A program made the position numbers and the translations under genes. DNA of 37,170 nucleotides from Solirubrobacterales bacterium. GTDB taxonomy: Bacteria; Actinomycetota; Thermoleophilia; Solirubrobacterales; Solirubrobacteraceae. Positions 1 to 7,921 of the stretch are shown here, piece after piece. Within the stretch, counting starts at the first letter, position 1. Each line of letters begins with the position of its first letter. The DNA lies in assembly GCA_003137075.1 (NCBI GenBank), contig PLES01000068.1, forward strand, positions 662 to 37,831, given 5' to 3'. Below the pieces are notes generated by a model. The model made no database searches. It had not been told where the DNA came from and saw nothing but the letters and a program-made list of their open reading frames with translations.

Positions 1-276
1 GGCATCGGCGCGCAGATCCTGGTCGACCTGGAACTCAGCAGCATCCGCCTGCTGACCAACAACCCCAAGAAGATCTCCGGCCTCGCCGGCTATGGGCTGA
101 CGATCGCCGACCAGGTGCCGATCGAGCACACCCCGAACCCGCACAACGAGGCCTACCTCAGCGCCAAGCGTGACCGAATGGGCCACACCCTGCACCACCA
201 GGGCATGGCACTCGACGAGCAGATGTTGCACGAGGAGCAGGTCCACGACCACGAGGAGACGGCGGATGGTAAGTGA
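1..276 (+). CDS. ribA: GTP cyclohydrolase II (C-terminal part, 5'-truncated)
   Basis: This is the last 91 codons of a riboflavin-pathway gene that enters from the left edge in frame 1. GTP cyclohydrolase II opens GTP to diaminohydroxy-ribosylamino-pyrimidine phosphate, the first step of riboflavin synthesis. The segment [19 protein letters not shown] and the following [14 protein letters not shown] motif are characteristic of the C-terminal end of the RibA domain. The protein finishes with a His/Glu-rich tail of about 25 residues that is not part of the usual core. Many actinobacteria carry RibA fused behind a DHBP synthase (RibB) domain. The N-terminal part lies outside the window, so fusion cannot be decided. 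The stop overlaps the ribH start by 11 bp, consistent with a riboflavin operon. Confidence 0.93.
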   Translation, partial: GIGAQILVDLELSSIRLLTNNPKKISGLAGYGLTIADQVPIEHTPNPHNEAYLSAKRDRMGHTLHHQGMALDEQMLHEEQVHDHEETADGK

Positions 277-733
277 AGACCGCGTGGCGCTCTGTGTGGC
301 GCGCTTCTACGAGGAGTTCGCCGATGCGCTTGAAGAGGGCGCACGCGACGCGTTGACCGAATCCGGGATCACTGAGATTGATGTCTTCGATGTTCCCGGC
401 GCCTTTGAGCTGCCGCTGGTCGCCAAGTACGCCGCCGAGTCAGGCCGCTTCCAGGCGGTGGTCGCGCTCGGCGCCGTAATCCGCGGCGAGACCGCCCACT
501 TTGACTACGTCTGCTCTGAGACCGCCCGTGGCATTCAGAACGTGCAGCTCAGCACCGGCGTCCCGGTCGGCTTCGGCGTGCTCACCGTTGACAGTGCCGA
601 TCAAGCGCGCGCCCGCATCAAGGGCGGCGCCAAGCGCGACACAGCTCGCCACGCGGTCGAGGCTGTACTGGCCTCGATGGCGGTCAAGCGCGAGCTGGCC
701 GAGCGCCCGCGACGCGCCGGTTTCAACGTCTAG
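266..733 (+). CDS. ribH: 6,7-dimethyl-8-ribityllumazine synthase
   Basis: Lumazine synthase condenses the RibA-branch pyrimidine with 3,4-dihydroxy-2-butanone 4-phosphate, the penultimate step of riboflavin synthesis. From the ATG at 266 the protein is 155 residues, normal for the family. Family hallmarks are [12 protein letters not shown] (substrate loop), [18 protein letters not shown] (phosphate and substrate binding, with the conserved His) and [10 protein letters not shown]. The frame is open further upstream to 170, but that part is inside ribA and has no lumazine synthase similarity, so 266 is preferred. The 11-bp overlap with ribA implies translational coupling. Confidence 0.95.
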   Translation: MVSEDRVALCVARFYEEFADALEEGARDALTESGITEIDVFDVPGAFELPLVAKYAAESGRFQAVVALGAVIRGETAHFDYVCSETARGIQNVQLSTGVPVGFGVLTVDSADQARARIKGGAKRDTARHAVEAVLASMAVKRELAERPRRAGFNV

Positions 734-788
734 GACCGGGCTTCCGGTGCCTTCAGGCCGCCGGGCGGGCGAATCTGAAGCGACCGCG

Positions 789-794
789 TATACT
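789..794 (+). promoter_or_regulatory. -10 hexamer of rpmB (near-leaderless)
   Basis: TATACT matches the sigma-70 type -10 consensus in five of six positions. It ends 10 bp before the rpmB ATG, so transcription would start only a few bases before the start codon. No Shine-Dalgarno sequence lies between them and no good -35 is visible. Inferred from pattern only. Confidence 0.55.
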
Positions 795-804
795 CGACCG
801 CCGT

Positions 805-996
805 ATGTCAAAAGTTTGCCACGTATGCACGAAGGGTCCTGCCTTCGGCCACAGCCGCAGCCACTCGATGGTTGCCACCAATCGCCGTTTCGATCCAAAC
901 CTTCAGCGCGTCCGCATTGATGACAAGGGCACGCCGCGTCGTGTCTACGTCTGCACGCGCTGCCTGAAGGCCGGCAAGGTCACTAAGGCCAGCTGA
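805..996 (+). CDS. rpmB: 50S ribosomal protein bL28, zinc-binding form
   Basis: A 63-residue protein of the L28 family, a small component of the large ribosomal subunit. It begins MSKVCHVCTKGPAFGHSRSHS, the classic L28 N-terminus, and continues with the conserved RRFDPNLQRVRI segment. Cysteines 5, 8, 50 and 53 form the two CxxC pairs of the zinc-ribbon (C+) version. Cysteine-free paralogues are expressed in some actinobacteria under zinc limitation, so this is probably the zinc-replete copy. A strong hairpin follows immediately, and the FakA-like gene comes next, as in the rpmB-yloV-recG order of many Gram-positives. Confidence 0.96.
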   Translation: MSKVCHVCTKGPAFGHSRSHSMVATNRRFDPNLQRVRIDDKGTPRRVYVCTRCLKAGKVTKAS

Positions 997-1000
997 GAAC

Positions 1001-1021
1001 GCGCGGGCGATGTGCCCGCGC
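1001..1021 (+). terminator. Hairpin after rpmB
   Basis: GCGCGGGC and GCCCGCGC form a perfect 8-bp GC-only stem around the loop GATGT, 4 bp after the rpmB stop. A CT-rich tract rather than a T-run follows. This fits an intrinsic-type terminator or 3' stabiliser in a high-GC genome. Confidence 0.6.
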
Positions 1022-1064
1022 CTCTCTCTCGGCCCAGTAGACCAATAGCTATCCAGCCGGCGCA

Positions 1065-2726
1065 GTGACCGATCCAGCAATCCTTCGCTTCCGCGCGCTC
1101 GTCGAGGCCGGTTTGTCGGCGCTCGAGGAGCGGCGTGAAGAGATCAACGACCTGAACGTTTTCCCTGTCGCCGACGGTGACACGGGGGACAACATGGTGC
1201 TGACCCTGCGCGCCGTGCTGCAGGAGCTCGACCGGCTCGCGGCGGCATCAGAGGGCAGCACGCTCGACGAGATCGGCCGTGAGCAGATTGTGCGCTCGGT
1301 TGCGCGTGCGGCGCTGCTCGGCGCCCGCGGTAACTCCGGCGTGATCCTCTCGCAGCTGATTCGCGGGGCCGCCGAGGAGCTGATCAGCCGTCCCGGCGAG
1401 TTGATCGACCCGGTGCTCATCGGCGCGGCGCTCGCCAGCGCCTCAGACCAGGCCTACGGCTCGGTCCAGCAGCCTGCCGAGGGCACGATCCTGACGGTCG
1501 TGCGTGAGATGGCCCGGCGCGTCTCACACGACCTGGCGCACATGGGCGAGACCCGGCTTGGTCCCGACGCCACCGACGATCAGCAGGACAACCTTGCCGC
1601 CGAGGTCATGGAACGCGCGCTTGAGGCCGGTCAGGAGTCGGTCAAGAAGGGCCCGGACCTGCTGCCCGCGCTGCGTGAAGCCGGCGTCGTGGATGCCGGT
1701 GGCTACGGGCTCACGGTTGTGCTCGCGGGCATGGTCGGTCAGCTACGCGGTAGTGAGACGGTGCAGCTGGAGCACCACGCCGCCGCCAAGATCACGCACC
1801 CGGACCACGACTCGGAGACCTACCGCTACTGCACCAACTTCGCCGTGACCGGGACCGGTCTCGATCAGCGTGCGTTCATCCGCGAGCTCGAACGCGTCGG
1901 CGACTCGATTCTCGTGGTCGGCGACCAGACGACACTCAAGATCCACGTCCACACAGACGACCCGAACTTCGCCACAGGCCTTTTCGAGCGCGACGGCAAC
2001 GCCGTATCCCACATCGACATCGCCGACATGCACGAGCAGGTCAAGCAGCGCGATGCGAGATTGGCCGCCGCGACCGCCGTCACCGGGGTGGTCGCCGGTC
2101 ACTCGGGGGTGTTGGCGGTGGTGACCGGTGAGGGCTTCAAGGAGCTGTTCGGCGGCTTCGGCGTCGCCGTGCTCGATGGCGGACCGACTTTGAACCCGTC
2201 GACCTACGATCTGCTGGCCGGCATCCATGCGGTCCCGGCAGAACAGGTCGTGGTCTTGCCCAACAGCTCCAACGTCTTCATGGCCGCCGAGCGCGCCGCC
2301 GAGCTCTCAGACAAGACTGTGGTCGTGGTCAAGTCACGCTCGCTACAGGCCGGATTGGCGTCCGCGGTTGCCTTCAACGCTCAGAGCTCGGCCGCCGACA
2401 ACGCCGCGGCGATGGGTGAGATCCTCGAGGAGATCCGCACTGGTGGCGTCGCCGCCGCTGCCCGCGACGACGCTCAGGGGCGCTTCAGAACCGGCGAGGC
2501 GATCGGCTTCGTCGACGAGCAGCTGGTCGCGTGGGGCGATCCCGAGCAGACGCTGCGCGAAGTCATCGGGCAGCTGGCCGATGACGCGGAACTGATCACC
2601 TGCCTGCGCGGGGTGCACGCGCCGCTCGACGATGACGCCGTGCGCGCGATCGTCAATGGTGACGTCGAACTCGAGCTCTCGGTCGGTGGACAGGAGAGCT
2701 ACTGGTGGCTGATTTCGGCGGAGTAG
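1065..2726 (+). CDS. fakA: DAK2-domain fatty acid kinase-like protein (FakA/YloV family)
   Basis: A 553-residue protein of the YloV/FakA family. Characterised FakA phosphorylates fatty acids presented by a DegV-type FakB partner, feeding exogenous fatty acids into phospholipid synthesis. The N-terminal DhaL/DAK2 kinase domain (about residues 1-205) carries DLNVFPVADGDTGDNM, the metal/ATP-binding aspartate motif, and GARGNSGVILSQLIRG. The middle domain contains LKIHVHTDDPNFATGLFE, conserved in FakA. The C-terminal 200 residues (VVLPNSSNVFMAAERA, VVVKSRSLQAGLASA) are the usual FakA C-terminal domain. The start is a GTG at 1065 without an obvious Shine-Dalgarno. No fakB lies in the window, so the fatty acid assignment rests on family only. 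Neighbouring recG keeps the conserved Gram-positive order despite the inserted - strand genes. Confidence 0.88.
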   Translation: MTDPAILRFRALVEAGLSALEERREEINDLNVFPVADGDTGDNMVLTLRAVLQELDRLAAASEGSTLDEIGREQIVRSVARAALLGARGNSGVILSQLIRGAAEELISRPGELIDPVLIGAALASASDQAYGSVQQPAEGTILTVVREMARRVSHDLAHMGETRLGPDATDDQQDNLAAEVMERALEAGQESVKKGPDLLPALREAGVVDAGGYGLTVVLAGMVGQLRGSETVQLEHHAAAKITHPDHDSETYRYCTNFAVTGTGLDQRAFIRELERVGDSILVVGDQTTLKIHVHTDDPNFATGLFERDGNAVSHIDIADMHEQVKQRDARLAAATAVTGVVAGHSGVLAVVTGEGFKELFGGFGVAVLDGGPTLNPSTYDLLAGIHAVPAEQVVVLPNSSNVFMAAERAAELSDKTVVVVKSRSLQAGLASAVAFNAQSSAADNAAAMGEILEEIRTGGVAAAARDDAQGRFRTGEAIGFVDEQLVAWGDPEQTLREVIGQLADDAELITCLRGVHAPLDDDAVRAIVNGDVELELSVGGQESYWWLISAE

Positions 2727-2738
2727 TGCCGGGCGCGT

Positions 2739-2822
2739 CTGGACGCGCCTGACGCGACGTCGTGACAGCGCCGTACAACCAGTACGTCTTGTGTCACGAC
2801 CCCACGCGTCAGCCACGCCCAG
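2739..2822. terminator. Nested imperfect palindrome between convergent genes
   Basis: The 121-bp gap between two convergent genes is largely filled by a nested inverted repeat. Outermost arms are CTGG/CCAG, then CTGACGCG (2749-2756) with CGCGTCAG (2805-2812), then GTCGTGACA (2759-2767) with TGTCACGAC (2792-2800), and inside CGTAC-AACCA-GTACG (2772-2786). A separate GGCGCGTC-TG-GACGCGCC repeat sits at its left edge. The fold is similar on both strands, so it could end transcription from both directions. There is no T-run. Confidence 0.55.
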
Positions 2823-2847
2823 CCATCGCCCTGATTTTGGGCGGTTC

Positions 2848-3351
2848 TCAGTCTTCGTCCGCGTAATGCGGTTCATCGAGCAGACTGACACCATGCAGGC
2901 GTTCCAGCGCCTGCGTCAGCTGCTCGATCGGCGCGACCAGATCCTCACGGTCGGCCTTCTGCTCGAGCATCAGCCGGACCTCTGCCAGTTCGCGCGCCAG
3001 AAACTCGGTCTCGGCCAGTGAGCGGGCGTTTGTGTCGCGGTCGCGCTCGATGTCCTCTTTATCGCGGTCGGCCTGACGGTTGGCTGCGAGCAGGATCAGT
3101 GGCGCCGCGTACGCAGCCTGCGTCGAGAACATCAGGTTCAGCAGGATGAACGGGTACTTGTCCCAGCGCAGCTCCCAGGCAAAGGCGTTGATGCCGACCC
3201 AGATGATCACGAGGATCGTCTGTACAGCCAGGTACCGGCCGGTACCAAGAAAACGCGCTACCGACTCCGCCCAACGCGCGAAGGCGTCGGAGTCATAGCC
3301 GGAGGCTCCAGAGGTGCCGCGCGGGGTGGAGAGGTTGTCCTTGCGTGCCAT
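2848..3351 (-). CDS. DUF1003 family membrane protein
   Basis: A 167-residue protein of the DUF1003 family, function unknown. Two hydrophobic segments are seen: RYLAVQTILVIIWVGINAFAW (about residues 39-59) and KYPFILLNLMFSTQAAYAAPLILL (about 65-88). The YPFILLNL...QAAYAAPLIL...NRQADRDK stretch is the family signature. The C-terminal half is hydrophilic, charged and probably coiled coil. It lies 4 bp downstream of the MgtE_N/CBS gene on the same strand, so the two are almost certainly co-transcribed. The same pairing is known in mycobacteria (Rv1232c-Rv1231c, from memory). A role in divalent-cation handling is guesswork from that pairing. Confidence 0.88.
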   Translation of the reverse strand: MARKDNLSTPRGTSGASGYDSDAFARWAESVARFLGTGRYLAVQTILVIIWVGINAFAWELRWDKYPFILLNLMFSTQAAYAAPLILLAANRQADRDKEDIERDRDTNARSLAETEFLARELAEVRLMLEQKADREDLVAPIEQLTQALERLHGVSLLDEPHYADED

Positions 3352-3355
3352 CGAC

Positions 3356-4585
3356 TCAGACCGGGGAGTGGGTAATGCGCCATCCGGAGGGCAGGATGCG
3401 GTCGAGCACGTCGTCGACGGTTACCGCGCCGACCAGCCGGCCGGCGTCGTCGGTGATTGCGACAGCCACGACGTCATAGGCTGCCAGGCGCCCCGCCACC
3501 TCACGGTCAGAAGCGTTGGCGTTGACCGGATCCCACTCTTCGTCGATGCAGCGCCCGACCGGCTTCGAGGGCGCCTCCCGCAGCAGCCGCTGCACGCCGA
3601 CGACGCCGAGGAAGCGGCCGGTCGGAGTCTCCAGCGGCGGCTGGCAGACGAAGACCTGCGCCGCGAGCGGCGCCGAGAGGTCGGGGTCGCGCAGTCGCGC
3701 GAGCGCCTGGGCGACCGTAGCGCTCGGCGCCAGGATGATCGGCTCGGGTGTCATCAAACCGCCGGCGGTATCCGGCTTATAGGTCAGCAGGCGGCGCACG
3801 GGCTCGGCCTCCTCGGGGTCCATCGCCGCAAGCAGCTCAGCCTGATCGGCGGCTGACATCTCGCCCAGCAGGTCTGCTGCGTCGTCGGCCTCCATCTCGT
3901 CGAGCACGCGGCCGACGCGCTCCGGGTCGAGCCCCTCGATCAGGCGCACCTGCTCGTCCTCAGGGAGCTCCTCGAGCAGGTCCGCTAGGCGGTCGTCCTC
4001 GAGCGCCTCGGCCAGCAGCCGCCGGCGACTGAGCGGCAGGTTGCGGATCTCGTCGGCCATCTCCGCGGGGTGCAGACCGCCGAGCGTGGCCGCCTGCCGA
4101 TCGACCGGCCGCTGGTCGGAGAAGAGCTCTCCGGCTTCACTCCAGTCGATCACCTCGGGGGCGCGTTTGAGCCCTGGCACGCGCACGCCCGGTACCCGCC
4201 TGCTGGCGGCCAGGGCGACGGTCGCAACCTCCCAGGCGAACTGCTCCGGCGACGGGGTCAGGCCGATATCGACGACACGGCGGGTGCCGAGCCGGCGCCC
4301 GAAAAGCTCGCCGGCGGCGAGCTTTTCGCCGGGCCTCAACTCAAACTGGCGCATGTTGATCGTGCCTCGGCGCAGCCGCAGCCCGCGGGTCTCGATTTCG
4401 CCGACGCGGCCCGCCCCGACGAACACCCGGCGGCGACCCACGCCGCCGACCACAAAGCCGTTGACCCGCGGGGGGCGACCACCCATATCCAGGACCACGT
4501 CGACGACGTGGCCGAGGTCGGAACCGTCGAGGCCCACGAGCGGTAGTCGCGTGATCCGCGATACATACATGAGGCGCTCGTTCAT
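3356..4585 (-). CDS. Soluble MgtE N-domain/CBS protein with PRC-barrel-like N-terminus
   Basis: A 409-residue protein with no membrane segments. The N-terminal about 130 residues (SRITRLPLVGLDGSDLGHVVDVV...) resemble PRC-barrel repeats. Next comes an MgtE_N-like superhelical domain (about residues 165-265: HPAEMADEIRNL, DRLADLLEELPEDEQ, ADDAADLLGEMS). A CBS pair follows (about 270-400: GGLMTPEPIILAPSATVAQAL, VDDVLDRILPSGW). True MgtE Mg2+ channels carry a five-helix membrane domain after the CBS pair; this gene stops before it. It therefore looks like a stand-alone sensor or regulator rather than a transporter. The frame is open to 4675, but the ATG at 4585 is chosen because a promoter with -35 and -10 ends 7 bp before it. 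Confidence 0.85.
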   Translation of the reverse strand: MNERLMYVSRITRLPLVGLDGSDLGHVVDVVLDMGGRPPRVNGFVVGGVGRRRVFVGAGRVGEIETRGLRLRRGTINMRQFELRPGEKLAAGELFGRRLGTRRVVDIGLTPSPEQFAWEVATVALAASRRVPGVRVPGLKRAPEVIDWSEAGELFSDQRPVDRQAATLGGLHPAEMADEIRNLPLSRRRLLAEALEDDRLADLLEELPEDEQVRLIEGLDPERVGRVLDEMEADDAADLLGEMSAADQAELLAAMDPEEAEPVRRLLTYKPDTAGGLMTPEPIILAPSATVAQALARLRDPDLSAPLAAQVFVCQPPLETPTGRFLGVVGVQRLLREAPSKPVGRCIDEEWDPVNANASDREVAGRLAAYDVVAVAITDDAGRLVGAVTVDDVLDRILPSGWRITHSPV

Positions 4586-4592
4586 ACCCTCA

Positions 4593-4620
4593 ATCGTAGG
4601 GCGACCGCGCGTTGGGTCAA
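4593..4620 (-). promoter_or_regulatory. Leaderless promoter of the MgtE_N/CBS gene
   Basis: Read on the - strand, TTGACC (4620-4615) is followed after 16 bp by TACGAT (4598-4593), and the ATG at 4585 comes 7 bp later. This is the best -35/-10 pair in the window. It fixes the start codon and predicts a transcript beginning at or next to the ATG. It sits in the 59-bp divergent space shared with recG. Confidence 0.65.
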
Positions 4621-4644
4621 GCTTTGCCAGGTAACCCGCATCAG

Positions 4645-6852
4645 ATGTCAACAGCCTTCGCAACAGCCACTCCACTAGACGCCGACGAGCTGCTTGCCGC
4701 GCCGGTTCGCTGGCCGCTCCCCGAGCGCCTGCAGCGGCCGTTGAAGCTCGACGGCGCGAAGGCCGTGCAGGGCGCCGAGTCGCTCGGTCTGGCGACGGTT
4801 GGCGATCTGCTCGAACACCTGCCGCGCGACCGTCGCGAGGCCCGCACGATCGCCGATCTGATGGTCGGAGAGACCGCGACTGTGGTGGTCGAGGTCAAGC
4901 AGATCGTGGCGCGCGCCGTGCGCCGCCGCGGCATGCGGCCACTGGTCGAGGCGACCGTCGCCGACGCGAGCGGCTCGCTACGCGTCACCTTCTTCAACCA
5001 GCCCTGGCTGGTCGGGCGCTATCCGGCCGGCACACGCCTGATGTTGCACGGCAAGGCTGACGGTCGCGGCCGCTTTACGGTCCAGGGCCACGCTCAGACC
5101 GACCAGCGCCCAGCGGGCCCGGCCCCCGCGCCACCCCAGAGCCCCGACTCCGCGACTCTGGGGGACTTACTCGCTCTGCAGCCGGGTTTCTCCCCCAGAG
5201 TCGAGCAGCTCGCCGCCTCTGTGGCCCACTACCCGGCGACCGACGGGCTCTCCTCGACGCAGATCCTCGCGCTGGTCCACCAGCACCAGGCCAGCTTCGA
5301 CGACGTGATCGATCCGCTGCCGACCGCGATCCGTCTCAGAGAGGGGCTCGCCGACCGTCCGACCGCGCTACGGGCCGCGCATTTTCCGCTGGAGCCCGGT
5401 GACGAAGAGCAGGGCCGCCGCCGGCTCGCCTTCGACGAGCTGCTGCTGGCGCAGCTCGCCCTGCAGCAGCGACGGCGCAACCGCCGCACAGCGTCGTGCG
5501 CGCCGGCCCTGAACGAGACCTCGGACTTCACCAGCCGCTGGCTCAGCAGCGGCCTGCCGTTCCCGCTGACCGGTGACCAGCAGGCGGCGCTGGCCGCGAT
5601 CGACGCCGATCTCGCCGGCGAGCAGCCGATGCAGCGCCTGTTGATGGGGGAGGTCGGCTCCGGCAAGACCGTGGTCGCGCTGTACACGATGCTGCGTGCG
5701 GTCGAGCACGACCTCCAAGCGGCCTTGATGGCCCCGACCGAGACGCTGGCCGAGCAGCACTTCGCCACGATTCAGAACCTGCTGGGCGCCGAGCCGGTCC
5801 GAGCCGGTCTGCTGACCGGCTCGACGCCGGCGCGCAGGCGCGCCGACCTGCTCGCAAAGCTCGCGACCGGCGAGCTCTCAATGATCGTCGGAACCCACGC
5901 CCTGATCGAAGAGACAGTCGAGTTCAACCGCCTAGCGGTGGTGGTCGTCGACGAGCAACACCGCTTCGGCGTCAGCCAGCGCGCGGCGCTCGACCGCAAG
6001 GGCCGCGGCAAGGAGAGCCCGCACGTCCTGCACATGACCGCGACGCCGATTCCGCGCACCCTGGCCCTCAGCCGCCATGGCGACCTCGACCACACGACCC
6101 TGCGCGAGCTGCCGCGTGGCCGCCAGCCGATCGCGACCCATCTCTGCGCGAGCGAGGCCGAACGTGAGCGCGCTTACGCCCGGATCCGCGACGAGTTGGC
6201 GCAGGGGCGCCAGGCGTTTGTTGTCTGTCCGCTGGTGGAGGAGTCCGAAACGCTTCAGGCGCGGGCGGCGGTGGCAGAGTTCGAGCGCCTGCGGACAGGG
6301 CCGTTCAAAGAGCACAAGCTGGTGCTGATGCACGGCCAGATGAAGCCTGCGGACAAGCAGGAGGCGATGGCCGCCTTCGCCTCCGGCGCCGCCGAGGTGT
6401 TGGTCGCCACAACTGTGATCGAGGTCGGGATTGACGTTCCCAACGCGACCGTGATGCTGGTCGAGGACGCCGACCGCTACGGAATCTCCCAGCTGCATCA
6501 GCTGCGCGGGCGCATCGGCCGCGGCGAGCACGCCTCGCTCTGCCTGCTGTTCGGGCGCAAGGACGCGGTGCGGCTGCAGGCGCTCGAGCGTGAATCCGAC
6601 GGCTTCGCGCTGGCGGAGATCGACCTGCAGCTGCGCGGTCAGGGGGAGCTCGCGGGCACGCGCCAGTCGGGCGAGGCGATGTTCCGCTTCGCGGAGTTCC
6701 CACGCGACAACGAGCTGATGGAGCGGGCCCATCGCTACGGGCGCGACGTGATCGACCGCGACCCCGACCTGACCGAGCCGGAGCACGCACTGCTGGCGGA
6801 CGCGCTGGCGGCGGTCTACGGGGACGAGGCCCGCGCCCCGATCCGCGCATGA
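4645..6852 (+). CDS. recG: ATP-dependent DNA helicase RecG
   Basis: RecG is a double-stranded DNA translocase that remodels stalled forks and Holliday junctions. From the ATG at 4645 the protein is 735 residues, within the family range. An N-terminal OB-fold wedge region (about residues 60-150) recognises branched DNA. Walker A GEVGSGKT is at 335-342, and the DEQH motif II at 436-439 is followed by RFGVSQRAAL. MTATPIPRTLALS is motif III, and TTVIEVGIDVPNATVMLVED plus QLHQLRGRIGRG are motifs V and VI. The frame is open to 4612, but that part overlaps the divergent promoter, so 4645 is preferred. TAACCC lies 7 bp before this ATG and may be a weak -10. Confidence 0.96.
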   Translation: MSTAFATATPLDADELLAAPVRWPLPERLQRPLKLDGAKAVQGAESLGLATVGDLLEHLPRDRREARTIADLMVGETATVVVEVKQIVARAVRRRGMRPLVEATVADASGSLRVTFFNQPWLVGRYPAGTRLMLHGKADGRGRFTVQGHAQTDQRPAGPAPAPPQSPDSATLGDLLALQPGFSPRVEQLAASVAHYPATDGLSSTQILALVHQHQASFDDVIDPLPTAIRLREGLADRPTALRAAHFPLEPGDEEQGRRRLAFDELLLAQLALQQRRRNRRTASCAPALNETSDFTSRWLSSGLPFPLTGDQQAALAAIDADLAGEQPMQRLLMGEVGSGKTVVALYTMLRAVEHDLQAALMAPTETLAEQHFATIQNLLGAEPVRAGLLTGSTPARRRADLLAKLATGELSMIVGTHALIEETVEFNRLAVVVVDEQHRFGVSQRAALDRKGRGKESPHVLHMTATPIPRTLALSRHGDLDHTTLRELPRGRQPIATHLCASEAERERAYARIRDELAQGRQAFVVCPLVEESETLQARAAVAEFERLRTGPFKEHKLVLMHGQMKPADKQEAMAAFASGAAEVLVATTVIEVGIDVPNATVMLVEDADRYGISQLHQLRGRIGRGEHASLCLLFGRKDAVRLQALERESDGFALAEIDLQLRGQGELAGTRQSGEAMFRFAEFPRDNELMERAHRYGRDVIDRDPDLTEPEHALLADALAAVYGDEARAPIRA

Positions 6853-6882
6853 CGTCGGTCGGCGCATGACCCCGATCGGCTC

Positions 6883-7419
6883 ATGAGGGTCGTCGCCGGA
6901 ACCCATAGAGGCCGCGTGCTCAAGGCTCCCAAGGGCGAGCAGACCCGTCCGACCTCCGACCGTGTGCGCGAGGCGCTCTTCTCGATCCTCGGCGAAGCGG
7001 TGGTGCAGGCGAGTGTGCTTGACCTCTTCGCCGGCTCCGGAGCACTAGGCATCGAGGCACTCTCTCGCGGCGCCGCGAACGCCACCTTCGTCGACAACGC
7101 TCACACCGCGATTGCGGCGATAGGCGACAACCTCGAGGCGCTCGGACTCGTGGGGGAGGTCCTGCGAATCCCGGCGCTACGGGCGCTTGCTTGCACGCCC
7201 GTCGCCGACCGTCAATACGATCTGGTCTTCATCGACCCCCCATACCGTTTGGCGAGTGCGCTTGGTCCGGAGCTCTCGGTTGCCCTGAAACCCGTCCTGA
7301 GCCACAGCGCCAGGGTGGTCACAGAGAGCGACCGCCGCGATCCACTGGCACTCGAGTTGCCGCTTCAACTGGAGCGGCGCTACGGGGACACACTTATCAG
7401 AATCCATGGCGCCAGATAA
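6883..7419 (+). CDS. rsmD: 16S rRNA (guanine(966)-N(2))-methyltransferase RsmD
   Basis: RsmD methylates G966 of 16S rRNA using S-adenosylmethionine. The 178-residue protein has the family N-terminus MRVVAGTHRGRVLKAP and the TRPTSDRVREALFSIL helix. The SAM-binding motif DLFAGSGALGIEALSRGA and catalytic DPPY motif (VFIDPPY) are present. It lies 30 bp after recG and overlaps coaD by 14 bp. The rsmD-coaD pairing is widely conserved. Confidence 0.94.
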   Translation: MRVVAGTHRGRVLKAPKGEQTRPTSDRVREALFSILGEAVVQASVLDLFAGSGALGIEALSRGAANATFVDNAHTAIAAIGDNLEALGLVGEVLRIPALRALACTPVADRQYDLVFIDPPYRLASALGPELSVALKPVLSHSARVVTESDRRDPLALELPLQLERRYGDTLIRIHGAR

Positions 7420-7903
7420 CCGAATCGCAGTCTGCCCGGGCTCCTATGACCCGGTCACCAACGGCCACCTAGACATCATCTCGCGCGCCTCGGGGATGTT
7501 CGACAAGGTCATCGTCGCCGTCGTCAACCTGCCCATGCGCAAGGGCAGCACGCTGTTCACCGGCGAGGAGCGCGTCTCCTTCATCAAGAACGCCACCGAA
7601 CACCTGGGCAACGTCGAGGTTGAGCCGTTCAGCGTGCTCACGGTTGACTTCGCCCGCTCGCACGGCGCCAAAGCGATCGTGCGCGGGCTGCGTGCGATCT
7701 CGGACTTTGAGTACGAACTGGAACTCAACCAGCTCAACCGCGCGCAGGCCCCGGATATCGAGTCCGTTTACCTGATGGCCTCGGCCAAGTACAGTTTCAT
7801 TAGGTCAAGCGGAGTCAAGGAACTTGCGACGTTCGGCGGACGAATCTCCGAACTCGTCCCCGAGGAAGTTGCGATCGCCTTGCAGGAACGCATTGGCCGC
7901 TGA
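7406..7903 (+). CDS. coaD: Phosphopantetheine adenylyltransferase
   Basis: CoaD transfers AMP to 4'-phosphopantetheine to make dephospho-CoA, the penultimate step of CoA synthesis. The 165-residue length is typical. The nucleotidyltransferase signature CPGSYDPVTNGHLDII with TxGH is at the N-terminus. The FARSHGAKAIVRGLRAISDFEYE segment and YSFIRSSGVKELA near the C-terminus (the ISSTxIR-equivalent motif) are in place. The start overlaps rsmD by 14 bp, so translation is probably coupled. Confidence 0.96.
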   Translation: MAPDNRIAVCPGSYDPVTNGHLDIISRASGMFDKVIVAVVNLPMRKGSTLFTGEERVSFIKNATEHLGNVEVEPFSVLTVDFARSHGAKAIVRGLRAISDFEYELELNQLNRAQAPDIESVYLMASAKYSFIRSSGVKELATFGGRISELVPEEVAIALQERIGR

Positions 7904-7921
7904 CGAAACAGAGGATCGGCT

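Noticed and set aside
170-265. Upstream extension of the ribH reading frame
   Set aside because: It lies inside ribA and has no lumazine synthase similarity; the ATG at 266 gives the normal family length.
3314-3856. 180-codon + strand frame opposite the MgtE_N/CBS gene
   Set aside because: No recognisable domain, and it overlaps two well-supported - strand genes.
6305-6850. Long - strand open frame opposite recG
   Set aside because: Arg/Pro/Ala-rich low-complexity translation typical of antisense frames in GC-rich genes; recG on the + strand is unambiguous.
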